From NCBI GenBank assembly GCA_034421295.1, contig DAOUKM010000019.1, positions 186,001 to 250,000 of the forward strand: a DNA stretch of 64,000 bases. The letters are read 5' to 3'. The notes below the pieces were generated by a model that did no database searches, was not told the origin of the DNA, and worked only from the letters and a program-made list of their open reading frames with translations. Within the stretch, counting starts at the first letter, position 1, and every line of letters begins with the position of its first letter. This document shows, piece after piece, positions 35,172 to 44,425 of this stretch. A program made the translations under genes and the position numbers. This stretch comes from CAUZIR01 sp034421295 (GTDB lineage Bacteria > Chloroflexota > Dehalococcoidia > Lucifugimonadales > UBA2962).

Positions 35172-35684
35172 CTAGATGCCCGCTGCGCCGTCGGAAGGCG
35201 AATCGCGAGGTGTCACGGCGAATCTGACAACCGTCCTTAGCTCGTGGCCATCAACGTCTGCGGGGTCGTCGACGAAAACGGTCTGGAAGGGGCCGGCCGG
35301 GAGATGCCCCTGCCTGGCTGTCCATCGAAGCAGGGCGTCCGAAGAACGGTCGAGGGTCTCGTAGGGCCCGACATGCACGAGCGTTGCGCAGGTGGCCGAC
35401 TCAAGGGTCTTCACCCCGATTCGCCCGCCGATGGATTCGCGCTCTCTCAACGACGACAGAGTGGGTATCCAGACCTCCCATTCAAGTTCATCTTCGTCCG
35501 CGTGGCTGGGACTGTTGTAGTAGGTTGCGCCGGGGTGGCCGCCGAGTTCGATCGCCTGCCTGCCAAACCAGGTGGCAAGCTCTACCATCTTGCTCGGAAG
35601 CAGTTCGTAGCTACCTCGAACGGCGATATAGGCGACCTTTTGGGCGGTGATCCTCTTCAAGCAGGGTGTCTGTGGATCCGGCAT
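35172..35684 (-). CDS. GyrI-like small-molecule-binding domain protein
   Basis: Stand-alone GyrI/SOUL-fold domain of about 170 residues. It has the family pattern VAYIAVRGSYELLPSKMVELATWFGRQ, YYNSP, WEVWIPT and TCATLVHVGPYETL. Members bind small molecules or drugs, inhibit gyrase, or act as ligand domains of AraC/MerR regulators. No DNA-binding part is present. The ATG at 35684 is used; an in-frame ATG at 35732 adds 16 residues. pyrE starts 12 bp downstream, so the pair is probably co-transcribed. Confidence 0.82.
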   Translation of the reverse strand: MPDPQTPCLKRITAQKVAYIAVRGSYELLPSKMVELATWFGRQAIELGGHPGATYYNSPSHADEDELEWEVWIPTLSSLRERESIGGRIGVKTLESATCATLVHVGPYETLDRSSDALLRWTARQGHLPAGPFQTVFVDDPADVDGHELRTVVRFAVTPRDSPSDGAAGI

Positions 35685-35711
35685 GTTTGCCAGCCTACCA
35701 CGCGCGCTCGG

Positions 35712-35720
35712 TGCTACAAT
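35712..35720 (+). promoter_or_regulatory. Extended -10 promoter TGCTACAAT before uvrA
   Basis: TG-C-TACAAT matches 5 of 6 -10 bases plus the TG extension, giving a start near 35727. It lies between the divergent GyrI-like gene and uvrA. No LexA-type box was recognised around it. Confidence 0.6.
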
Positions 35721-35939
35721 AGGCGCCTCCAATCAAACATCTGTTCAAGCGTTTTTTTGAGGTCTACATAGCCGTTGCCAAGTAGAAAGGTGCGCGGCAA
35801 AGCCGCCCGGAAACGTACGTCACTACAGGCTCCCAGCCAAGCTCCGCAGCCGAGAGCTGGGTCCAACGGCCACACCATCAGGAAGCGCCGAACTCAGGCC
35901 GATGCGATTCCTCCCAATGGGCCAGCTGTACTGGAGACA

Positions 35940-38891
35940 ATGCCCAGGGCTGTCGACGGTACGGAAGGAGGAGTAAGGGAAGGTCCGCTCGAGAACATCG
36001 TCGTAAAGGGAGCCCGCGAGCACAATCTCAAGAACGTAGACGTTACGATCCCCCGAAACCGGCTGGTCGTGATGACCGGCGTTTCGGGCTCTGGCAAAAG
36101 TTCTCTTGCTTTCGACACAATCTACGCCGAGGGCCAACGAAGGTACGTAGAGTCCCTGTCCGCGTATGCCCGCCAGTTCCTCGGGCGCATGGACAAGCCT
36201 GAAGTTGACTATATTGAGGGACTGTCGCCGGCCATCTCAATCGACCAAAAGGGCGTCTCTCACAATCCCCGGTCTACGGTCGGCACTGTCACCGAGATTT
36301 ATGACTTCTTGCGGCTCCTGTTCGCCCGGGTGGGCCGGCCGCACTGTTCGGGCTGCGGCCGGCCAGTCCGCGCCCAGAGTGTCGAGCAAATCGCAGATGC
36401 CGTGATGAACATGCCCGGGGGCACGCGGGTCCAGATCCTGGCGCCAATGGTCAGGCGCAGGAAGGGTGAACACCAGGACGTGTTTGCTTCGGCGCGCCAG
36501 GCGGGCTTTGTAAGGGTACGCGTCAACGGAGAGATGCATGATCTGTCCGAGGAATTCGATCTAGATAAGAAGAAATGGCACGACATAGAGGTGGTGGTTG
36601 ACCGGCTGGTGATCGGGGATAGCGGCGATCCCGCCAGGGTTGCCGACTCTATCGAACAGGCGATGCGGTTGGCGGGAGGAACGGTGCTCGTTGCCGAAGC
36701 CGACGGCGAGGAGAGGCTATATTCGGAGAACTTTGCCTGCGTGCATTGCAATATCTCGCTGGGGGAGGTCGAGCCGCGAACCTTCAGCTTCAACAACCCC
36801 CACGGTGCCTGCCCCAAGTGCACCGGTCTGGGTTACAGGCTTGAGGTCGACCCGGACCTGATCATTCCCGACCGTTCCCTCAGCCTCAATGGGGGAGCGG
36901 TGGAGCCTTGGGCACGCAGCGGCACTTCAAGTCCATGGTTTGCAAGCCTGCTCAGATCACTTGGCAGGTCGTTTGATTTTGATACCGCGGTTCCGGTGTC
37001 GGAACTGCAACCCGGGGACCTGGATCTGGTGCTGTATGGGACCGGTACCAAGAGGGTTCGGATGACCCACGTCACCCAGAAGGGACGCAAGTTTAACTGG
37101 ACGACTTCGTTCGAGGGCGTGGTCAACAACCTGCAGCGTCGCTACAAGGAGACCCAGTCCGATCATGTGCGGGCGGAGATTGAACGTTACATGACGCAGC
37201 GACCGTGTCAGGCCTGCTCCGGGCAACGCTTGCGGCCGGAGGCGCTGGCGGTTCGTATCGGCGGTGAAAGCGTGATCGACGTAACTGACAAGTCGGTCGG
37301 AGCAGCAGCCAAATGGGTTGCAGGGCTTCGTGCGAGTAGTCGGGGCGAGGACCAAAGATCCAGTCCGGCTCAGAAAGATGTCTACGACCCGCCCTGGTTT
37401 AACGACAGGGAGAGAAAGATATCGGATCAGATACTCAAGGAGATAGATGAGAGGCTGAGTTTTCTGATCAACATCGGACTGGATTACCTCACCCTCGGCC
37501 GAACCGCCTCGACCCTGTCCGGTGGTGAGGCCCAGCGAATCCGGTTGGCCACTCAGATCGGATCTGGCCTGATGGGGGTGCTGTACGTGTGCGACGAACC
37601 TTCGATCGGCCTGCACCCGGCGGATGACGCCAGACTCATCCAGACGCTAAAGCGACTGCGTGACCTGGGCAATACAGTGCTGATCGTCGAGCACGATGAG
37701 GCCATCATGCGTGCGGCCGACCACATCGTCGACCTCGGGCCGGGAGCGGGAGAGAGGGGAGGCCACGTGGTGGCTAAGGGGCCAGTTGCGGACATCATCG
37801 CCGAGGAGAACTCCCTGACCGGCGGCTATCTGGGTGGACGAAGGAAGATCCCGGTTCCCGAAAAAACCAGGGATGGCAATGGCCTGTCACTTACGGTCAA
37901 GGGCGCCGCGCAGAACAACCTGAAGGAGATCGACGTCAAGATTCCGCTAGGGAGACTGGTCTGCATAACGGGGGCATCGGGGTCCGGCAAGAGCACACTG
38001 ATCAATGAGGTTCTCTACAAGGCGCTCGCTAGGCGGCTCTACAAGGCCAAGGATAGGCCTGGAAAGCATGCCTCGATTGAGGGGATCGAAAACATAGACA
38101 AAGTGGTCGACATCGACCAATCTCCCATAGGCAGGACGCCCCGATCGAACCCGGCTACATACACGGGCACGTTCACGCCGATCAGGGAGCTGTTCGCCTC
38201 CCTGCCGGAGGCCAAGGTGCGGGGATACAAGCCGGGCAGATTCTCATTCAACGTAAAGGGCGGTCGCTGCGAGTCGTGTAAGGGGGATGGCTACATTCAG
38301 ATTGAGATGCAGTTTCTCCCCGATGTCACGGTGCCCTGCGAGGTCTGCGATGGCGCTCGCTACAACAGAGAGGCGCTGCAGATCGGCTATCGGGGAAGAT
38401 CTATCGCGGACGTGCTGAGTTCAACCGTGACCGAGGCCCTCGCCCTTTTCGAGAACATTCCGGCGATTCGCCGCAAGTTGCAGACTATGGAGGACGTTGG
38501 GCTCGGCTACATCAGACTGGGCCAGCCAGCCACCACGCTGTCGGGCGGAGAAGCCCAGCGGGTGAAGCTGGCCACCGAGCTCAGCAAGCGGGCTACCGGT
38601 AACACGCTGTACATCCTTGATGAACCCACAACTGGACTGTCGTTCCATGACTGTTCATACCTGCTGAGGGTACTGCACAGGCTTGTGGACGCGGGCAATA
38701 CCGTCGTCCTGATAGAGCATCACTTGGACCTGATAAAGAACGCCGACTGGATAATTGACCTGGGTCCTGGCGCCGGCGACGCCGGAGGGGCCGTCGTGGC
38801 GACGGGCACACCCGCATCGATAGCCAGTTTTCGGGGCTCCGCCACCGGCCGGTACCTGAAGGCTCACCTGGCGCGGACCTACGTGAATTGA
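35940..38891 (+). CDS. uvrA: UvrABC system protein A
   Basis: Damage-recognition ATPase of nucleotide excision repair. Two ABC modules are present, with Walker A GVSGSGKSSLAFDT and GASGSGKSTLINEV and signatures LSGGEAQRIRLATQ and LSGGEAQRVKLATEL. Zinc modules show CSGCG, CVHC...CPKC and CESC...CEVC. The ATG at 35940 with a GGAG site gives 983 residues. A TTG at 35775 would add 55 Lys/Arg/Pro-rich residues; which is used is open. The C-terminus has LARTYVN after the final ATPase block. It overlaps the next gene by 4 bases (TTGA). Confidence 0.96.
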   Translation: MPRAVDGTEGGVREGPLENIVVKGAREHNLKNVDVTIPRNRLVVMTGVSGSGKSSLAFDTIYAEGQRRYVESLSAYARQFLGRMDKPEVDYIEGLSPAISIDQKGVSHNPRSTVGTVTEIYDFLRLLFARVGRPHCSGCGRPVRAQSVEQIADAVMNMPGGTRVQILAPMVRRRKGEHQDVFASARQAGFVRVRVNGEMHDLSEEFDLDKKKWHDIEVVVDRLVIGDSGDPARVADSIEQAMRLAGGTVLVAEADGEERLYSENFACVHCNISLGEVEPRTFSFNNPHGACPKCTGLGYRLEVDPDLIIPDRSLSLNGGAVEPWARSGTSSPWFASLLRSLGRSFDFDTAVPVSELQPGDLDLVLYGTGTKRVRMTHVTQKGRKFNWTTSFEGVVNNLQRRYKETQSDHVRAEIERYMTQRPCQACSGQRLRPEALAVRIGGESVIDVTDKSVGAAAKWVAGLRASSRGEDQRSSPAQKDVYDPPWFNDRERKISDQILKEIDERLSFLINIGLDYLTLGRTASTLSGGEAQRIRLATQIGSGLMGVLYVCDEPSIGLHPADDARLIQTLKRLRDLGNTVLIVEHDEAIMRAADHIVDLGPGAGERGGHVVAKGPVADIIAEENSLTGGYLGGRRKIPVPEKTRDGNGLSLTVKGAAQNNLKEIDVKIPLGRLVCITGASGSGKSTLINEVLYKALARRLYKAKDRPGKHASIEGIENIDKVVDIDQSPIGRTPRSNPATYTGTFTPIRELFASLPEAKVRGYKPGRFSFNVKGGRCESCKGDGYIQIEMQFLPDVTVPCEVCDGARYNREALQIGYRGRSIADVLSSTVTEALALFENIPAIRRKLQTMEDVGLGYIRLGQPATTLSGGEAQRVKLATELSKRATGNTLYILDEPTTGLSFHDCSYLLRVLHRLVDAGNTVVLIEHHLDLIKNADWIIDLGPGAGDAGGAVVATGTPASIASFRGSATGRYLKAHLARTYVN

Positions 38892-39316
38892 ACAAGGCGG
38901 CTGCGTGCGCCGCCAGTCTGATCTTCGTGCTGTTGTCGTTCGCCTGCAGTGGGCAGGGCGAAGAACTCTCGGGAACCTCATGGTCCCTGATCCTGCTGGG
39001 CCCGGCAGGTTTCCCGGAGCCCGTTCTGTTCGGTGCCCGAGTGACCGCCGAGTTCCCAGAGAGTGGAAACGAGTTCGGCGGTTCTGGCGGATGCAACTCC
39101 TACACTGGCAGCTACAAGGCGGCCGGAGCGTCCTTTTCTGCTGAAGCGTTGTCGTGGACCGAGCGGGGATGCCCGGAGCCAGATGGAGTCATGGAACAGG
39201 AGGCTCGTTTCCTGAGACTGCTGGCAAGCGCAGAGACGTTTGCAATCAGCGGATTGCGGCTCATCGTCACGGGTCCAGGAGATCAAGTCTTGGTCTTTCT
39301 GCGGACGGAGGAGTAG
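38888..39316 (+). CDS. META domain lipoprotein (HslJ-like)
   Basis: Starts with TTG in the uvrA stop (TTGA). The signal peptide has a lipobox ending in LLSFAC (Cys20). The META domain follows from LSGTSWSLI (residue 28) to the end, with GGSGGCNSYTGSYKA and the late FAISGLRLIVTG block typical of HslJ. 142 residues, family length. These proteins are surface or periplasmic and are linked to heat or antibiotic stress in some bacteria; the role here is unknown. Confidence 0.85.
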   Translation: MNKAAACAASLIFVLLSFACSGQGEELSGTSWSLILLGPAGFPEPVLFGARVTAEFPESGNEFGGSGGCNSYTGSYKAAGASFSAEALSWTERGCPEPDGVMEQEARFLRLLASAETFAISGLRLIVTGPGDQVLVFLRTEE

Positions 39317-39454
39317 GAGCGCCCGGAGCGCGGGAGTCCCCGGTCAGCAAGGAGCCAAGTCGATCCTCGCGCCTTGCCCCGGTCCGTTGGTCGGCGGGGA
39401 CTAGGCGGCAAACTGGGATTTGCGAGCCGCCTAAGGTACCGATATCCTGCCGGG

Positions 39455-40543
39455 GTGGCGACCTTCTATCTGAGAATCGCGGCAGGGTTATTCCTGTCGG
39501 CGGTGGCCGCTTTTGCGGCCCTGATGGGCGTGGGAGGGCCTTCGTTCACGGCCCTGTACGTCGCCTGGCTATTTGTCCCGGCGCCCTTCGTCTATCTCTA
39601 CTTGTGGCTGAGGCCCGACCTCTCCTGGCTGAGACCCGGGTTTAGGCCATGGCTCAGGGGGATAGCTGTGACCTATTTGGTCGCGAGTTCGCTGCTGACC
39701 GCCGCGCTGCTTTTCGGTGTGGGCTGGGTGGGCTCGGAGCGGGCTATCCACCCGGGTACCTGCGATGACCTGCCTGCCGTCTCCGAATATCCCGAACTGG
39801 AGCCCTCTCTGGAACCCGTGGAGTTCCACAGCCAGGACGGGACCAGGCTTGCCGGCTGGCTGGCGGTGGGGAGCCGGGACGAGGCGGTGATACTGCTGCA
39901 CGGCTACGGCTGCCAGCGACAGGAGATGCTGCCCCATGCCGACATGCTCCACGATGCGGGGTTTACGGTGTTGCTGTTTGACCTGCGCAATCGGGGAGAG
40001 AGCGGAGGCGATTTCGTCTCCTTCGGTTTCTTCGAGCAGGAGGACGCCCTGGCCGCGGTCGATTACCTCAACTCGAGGGATGACCTGAACGAATTGAGGA
40101 TCGGCATGCTGGGCCTATCTCAAGGAGGGGCCGCAGCGATATTCGCCGCCGCTGCCAGTCAGCAGGTGCTGGCCGTTGTGGCCGAAGCCCCCTTCCGGAG
40201 TGTGGACTCTGCGGTTGCCCAGAGCTTCACCCATTTCATCGGCCTACCCGCGTTTCCCTTCGCGCCCATCACCGTATGGCTGACCGAACAGAGAATCGGC
40301 ATAGACAGCGGGCAGATAGTCCCGGAAAAGACGGTTTCGGAGCTTTCACCCAGACCCGTACTCATAGTCCATGGCCAGGATGACGAGACGATATCTCCCG
40401 CCGACAGCGAGGCGGTGTTTGCCGCCGCCGGCGAGCCCAGGGAGCTCTGGTTGATTCCAGGTGCCGGCCATGGTGAGGGAGCCACAGCCGCCCCCGTAGA
40501 GTACCGTGAGCGCATAGTCGCTTTCTTCGAGGACAACCTTTAG
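39455..40543 (+). CDS. Membrane-anchored alpha/beta hydrolase
   Basis: Three hydrophobic helices at about residues 1-105 (GTG start at 39455) precede an alpha/beta-hydrolase domain. The domain has oxyanion HGYGCQRQE, the nucleophile Ser in GMLGLSQGGAAAI, the acid Asp in HGQDDETIS and His in PGAGHGEGA. It resembles the BEM46/YqkD group of extracytoplasmic or membrane hydrolases. An earlier in-frame ATG at 39374 adds 27 Arg/Gly-rich residues. It lies between the META lipoprotein and chrA on the same strand. Confidence 0.83.
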   Translation: MATFYLRIAAGLFLSAVAAFAALMGVGGPSFTALYVAWLFVPAPFVYLYLWLRPDLSWLRPGFRPWLRGIAVTYLVASSLLTAALLFGVGWVGSERAIHPGTCDDLPAVSEYPELEPSLEPVEFHSQDGTRLAGWLAVGSRDEAVILLHGYGCQRQEMLPHADMLHDAGFTVLLFDLRNRGESGGDFVSFGFFEQEDALAAVDYLNSRDDLNELRIGMLGLSQGGAAAIFAAAASQQVLAVVAEAPFRSVDSAVAQSFTHFIGLPAFPFAPITVWLTEQRIGIDSGQIVPEKTVSELSPRPVLIVHGQDDETISPADSEAVFAAAGEPRELWLIPGAGHGEGATAAPVEYRERIVAFFEDNL

Positions 40544-40611
40544 GCCGCAGCCGGCCTAGACGCCACTCCCTCCGGTGTTCTCTCCCGTGGGACGCCCCTT
40601 AGCGTCGAGCC

Positions 40612-41775
40612 TTGGAACCTGACCTCTCGGTCAGGCTCAGGGAAGTTGCCAGCCTCTTCTTCCGGCTGGGAGTGTTCGCCTTTGGAGGACCGGCTGCCCA
40701 CATCGCCATGATGCGCCGTGAGGTCGTCACAGTTCGGCGCTGGATGTCCGATGCCGAATTCTTGGACATGGTGGGAGCCACCTCGCTTATCCCCGGGCCC
40801 AATTCCACCGAGATGGCGATGCATCTCGGCTCGCGAAGGGCGGGCTGGAGAGGCCTGGTGGTGGCCGGAATCCTGTTCATATTGCCGGCGGCGGCCATAG
40901 TTGTCGGGCTCGCATACGCCTACGTGCGCTTCGGCTCCACCCCGGCCGTCGACTGGGTCTTGTACGGAGTCAAGCCCGTGGTGATCGCCATAGTGGTGGG
41001 CGCCCTCTGGGGCCTTGGCAGGGTCGCGCTGAAGAGGCCGGTCTCGTGGATGCCGGCAGCTGGCGCGGTGGCACTGTATTTGTTGGGATTCAACGAGGTA
41101 TTCGTGGTACTTGGTGCAGGAGTGCTGGGTGCGGCTGCGTGGGCGGCCCGTCGGGCAGTGAAAAGGGGGACGCTCGCGGTCGTACCCTGGCTTCCCTTTG
41201 CAGGAGTGCCAGCTCTGGGCAGCCAACTGGAGGGGATGTCGGGGTATGGGGCAGGAACGCTGTTTCTCACCTTCCTGAAGATCGGGGCCGTCCTGTACGG
41301 CAGTGGCTATGTGCTCCTGGCATTCCTGCGCGGGGATTTCGTGGAAAGGCTCGGATGGATCACGGAGCAGCAGTTGCTGGATGCGGTGGCTGTTGGGCAG
41401 GTCACTCCGGGACCGGTATTTACGACCGCGACATTCATAGGTTACGTGGTGGGCGGGTTGCCGGCGGCGGCACTGGCGACCGTGGCCATATTTCTGCCGT
41501 CATTCGTATTTGTCGCATTGCTTACCCGTATCCTTCCGTTTGCCAGGGAGTCAGGCCCCGCCCGGTCGGCTCTGGACTGGATCAACGCTGCATCCCTGGG
41601 CCTGATGGGAGCGGTGACATATCAGCTCGCCCTGGTCTCCATCATCGATCCGTTCACGATCGCCACCTTGGTGGCCGCAGCTGTGGTGGTGTTCCGAACC
41701 AGGGTCAACGCCGTCTGGCCGGTGCTGGCCGGGGGCGTTGCCGGCGCGCTGTACCGTCTGGCCTCCGGTGGCTAG
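40612..41775 (+). CDS. chrA: Chromate transporter (two-domain ChrA)
   Basis: 387 residues with two CHR halves. The N-terminal half has FFRLGVFAFGGPAAHIAMMRREVV and ATSLIPGPNSTEMAMHLG. The C-terminal half has FLKIGAVLYGSGYVLLAFL and AVGQVTPGPVFTTATFIGYVVGG. About ten membrane segments are visible. The family exports chromate or related oxyanions, though many homologues are untested. The start is TTG at 40612. No chrB or other metal gene is adjacent. Confidence 0.9.
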   Translation: MEPDLSVRLREVASLFFRLGVFAFGGPAAHIAMMRREVVTVRRWMSDAEFLDMVGATSLIPGPNSTEMAMHLGSRRAGWRGLVVAGILFILPAAAIVVGLAYAYVRFGSTPAVDWVLYGVKPVVIAIVVGALWGLGRVALKRPVSWMPAAGAVALYLLGFNEVFVVLGAGVLGAAAWAARRAVKRGTLAVVPWLPFAGVPALGSQLEGMSGYGAGTLFLTFLKIGAVLYGSGYVLLAFLRGDFVERLGWITEQQLLDAVAVGQVTPGPVFTTATFIGYVVGGLPAAALATVAIFLPSFVFVALLTRILPFARESGPARSALDWINAASLGLMGAVTYQLALVSIIDPFTIATLVAAAVVVFRTRVNAVWPVLAGGVAGALYRLASGG

Positions 41776-41915
41776 TGATTCTTAAGATTCGGATAGGGCA
41801 CCTGTTTTATGGTTCCGACCTCCGATCAGCTCCAGGCTGATATCGTGACCGTCATATGGTCCGTCGAACGCGATGATGCGATCGATGTCGGAAAGTCTTG
41901 GTGTTGGAGCGTGTG

Positions 41916-42812
41916 ATGGTTGGACCGGAACGTGACTTGATCGGCTACGGACCCACTCCTCCCAGGGTGGTCTGGCCCAACGGTGCACGCATAGCCGTCT
42001 CGGTAGTCGTGAACTACGAGGAGGGCTCTGAGTACTCTCTACTAGATGGCGATCTCCACCACGAGACCAACAGCGAGGTCGCGTCTCCTGTGCCGCCGGC
42101 CGAGCGGGATCTGGCCAACGAGTCCTTCTTTCAGTACGGCAGCCGCGCTGGGGTTTGGCGCATCCTCCGAACGCTGGACATGTTTGGGATCCCTGCGACC
42201 TTCTACTGCTGTGCTCTGGCTCTGGAGCGCAATCCCCTCGTGGGCCCGGAGATCGTCAGCCGTGGTCATGAGGTTTTTGGACATGGCTACCGGTGGGAAG
42301 AGTACTTTCGGATGGACCGCGAGCAGGAGCGTGAGGCCATTCGCAGCACGGTTGAGTCTCTGCTTCGCACGACAGGACAGCGGCCCCTGGGCTGGTATGT
42401 CCGCTATGGGCCCAGTGTCCACACTCGGGAACTGGTTGCCGAGGAAGGAGGCTTTGAGTACGACAGTTGCGCCTACGACGACGACCTGCCCTACTACACC
42501 AAGGTGGGCGGTCGTGACTGGTTGGTGGTCCCCTACTCCCTCGAGGTCAACGACACCAAGTTCTGGCGGGGGGGCATGATCAGCCCAAACGACTTTGAGC
42601 AGACGATGCGCAACACCTTTGACCTACTGTACGAAGAGGGTGAGACCCACCCGAAGATGATGTCTATAGGGCTGCATTGCCGAATCGTCGGACGACCAGC
42701 GCGAATGGTCGCCCTGCGCAGGTTCCTGGAGCATGCGACCGGCCAGCCGAACGTATGGTTTGCTCGCCGGGTCGACATCGCTCGCTGGTGGAAGGAGCAT
42801 TACCCGCCCTAG
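41916..42812 (+). CDS. Polysaccharide deacetylase family protein (PuuE/allantoinase-like)
   Basis: NodB-fold amidohydrolase of the PuuE branch: RDLIGYGPTPPRVVWPNGARIAVSVVVNYEEGSEYS at the start is characteristic. IPATFYCCALALERNP and GHEVFGHGYRW hold the metal-binding and catalytic region, with His in the GHGYRW block. The ATG at 41916 has GGAG 6 bases upstream; an in-frame TTG at 41898 is an alternative. PuuE-type members open allantoin, but others act on amides or carbohydrates. Two amidase-signature genes and a formamidase nearby suggest nitrogen-compound degradation. Confidence 0.84.
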   Translation: MVGPERDLIGYGPTPPRVVWPNGARIAVSVVVNYEEGSEYSLLDGDLHHETNSEVASPVPPAERDLANESFFQYGSRAGVWRILRTLDMFGIPATFYCCALALERNPLVGPEIVSRGHEVFGHGYRWEEYFRMDREQEREAIRSTVESLLRTTGQRPLGWYVRYGPSVHTRELVAEEGGFEYDSCAYDDDLPYYTKVGGRDWLVVPYSLEVNDTKFWRGGMISPNDFEQTMRNTFDLLYEEGETHPKMMSIGLHCRIVGRPARMVALRRFLEHATGQPNVWFARRVDIARWWKEHYPP

Positions 42813-42934
42813 GCATTGTCGGGTCGAGGCGGTGCTTTGCATTTGCCCTGAGGCCGGCCGGGCCAGCGGGCTGGGTTAACATGTCGCCAAATTCTGCGGC
42901 GGCCGGATTCGCGTGACCGCCCAAGGAGTAGGCC

Positions 42935-44425
42935 ATGAGCGACGAGCTTGCTTACATGAGCGCAGTGGAGTTGGCTGGCAGGATACGCCGCCGCGATCTC
43001 TCTCCGGTCGAGGCGGTGGACTACTTCCTGCGTCGCATTGAGAGGCTCAATCCGCTCATCAACGCCTACGTGACCATGCTGGATGATGAGGCGCGCGAGC
43101 GCGCCAGGCGGGCTGAGCAGGCCGTAATGGCGGGTGAGGCGCTTGGCCCCCTGCACGGGCTGCCTGTCGCGTTGAAGGACCTGTTGACCCTGAAGCCCGG
43201 CGTGCCCGCCACATCCGGCTCGGTTCCGTTCAAGAACTTTGTGACCGAGCAGACGACGACGTACGTGGCCCATCTTGAGGGCGCCGGCGCAATATCGTTG
43301 GGATTGACCAACTCCCCCGAGATCGGCCACAAGGGTACGACAGACAACTATCTATTCGGGCCAACCAGCACGCCTTTCGCCATCGGCCGCAATGCAGGAG
43401 GGTCCTCCGGCGGCAGCGCAGCTGCTGTGGTGGCCGGCTTGGCTCCGTTGTCGCAAGGCTCTGACGGGGGAGGCTCGATCCGAATACCAGCTTCCTGGTC
43501 CGGGGCCTATGGCTACAAGGCGTCGTACGGACGCGTGCCCTTCGTCGCCCGGCCCAACGCCTTCATGTCGCTTGCGCCCTTCATCTTCGCCGGACCTATC
43601 ACTCGTACAGTTGAAGATGCGGCGTTGATGATGTCGGTGATGGGGCGCCACGATCCGCGGGACCCGATGTCGCTGCCTGATCAGGGCATCGATTATTTGG
43701 CCGCCACACGCCGCGCGGTGCAAGGCCTCAAGGTCGCATACAGTCCGGACTTCGGCATCTTCCCGGTGGACCGCCGAGTGGCGGAAGTAGTGCGGTCGGC
43801 GCTTCCGGCCTTTGAGGAGATGGGAATGGGCGTCGAGGAGGTGCGAATCGAGATCGATGCCACGCAGCAGGAATTATCGGCCCTGTGGATCCGCCAGACG
43901 GCCCTGCTGAACCTGGAGTTGGCTCACGCGGTAAAGCCGCTGGGTATCGACCTGCTGGGTGAACACAACGGCCAACTGACGCCCACCTTCGCAGAGACGC
44001 TGGAGATCGGAAAATCAATGTCGGGCTGGGACCAAAGGGCGGGCGAATTGCTGCGAACCAAGGTCTACGATCCCATCCAGGATGTCCTTGACGACTACGA
44101 CGTGCTGGTTACGCCCACTCTCACCGTCCCGCCGGTGGAGAACGCTTCAGATGGTGACACCCTCGGTCCCGCCGAGGTTAACGGCGAGGAGGTCGAACGC
44201 TGCATCGGCTGGTGCATGACATATCCGATAAATTTCACGGGTAACCCCGCGGCATCGATCCCGGCCGGCTTTACCGAGGACAACCTGCCCATTGGAATGC
44301 AGATTATCGGACGTCGGTACGCCGACGAGACCTTGCTGGCGGTCAGCGCCGCCTTTGAGCGGGCACGGCCATGGCACCACAAGTATCTGGAACTTGACAG
44401 GGAATGGAGAAAGGCTGGCCGATGA
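42935..44425 (+). CDS. Amidase-signature family amidase, copy 1
   Basis: Serine amidase with the Ser-cisSer-Lys triad: Lys81 in LPVALKDL, cis-Ser157 in NAGGSSGGSAAA and nucleophile Ser181 in SDGGGSIRIPAS. 496 residues, family length. The ATG has GGAG upstream. The gene stop overlaps the ATG of the phosphotriesterase-like gene (ATGA), so the two are coupled. Substrate unknown; it could be a carboxamide or carbamate. A second amidase of similar length at 46.6 kb has the same motif spacing. Confidence 0.92.
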   Translation: MSDELAYMSAVELAGRIRRRDLSPVEAVDYFLRRIERLNPLINAYVTMLDDEARERARRAEQAVMAGEALGPLHGLPVALKDLLTLKPGVPATSGSVPFKNFVTEQTTTYVAHLEGAGAISLGLTNSPEIGHKGTTDNYLFGPTSTPFAIGRNAGGSSGGSAAAVVAGLAPLSQGSDGGGSIRIPASWSGAYGYKASYGRVPFVARPNAFMSLAPFIFAGPITRTVEDAALMMSVMGRHDPRDPMSLPDQGIDYLAATRRAVQGLKVAYSPDFGIFPVDRRVAEVVRSALPAFEEMGMGVEEVRIEIDATQQELSALWIRQTALLNLELAHAVKPLGIDLLGEHNGQLTPTFAETLEIGKSMSGWDQRAGELLRTKVYDPIQDVLDDYDVLVTPTLTVPPVENASDGDTLGPAEVNGEEVERCIGWCMTYPINFTGNPAASIPAGFTEDNLPIGMQIIGRRYADETLLAVSAAFERARPWHHKYLELDREWRKAGR

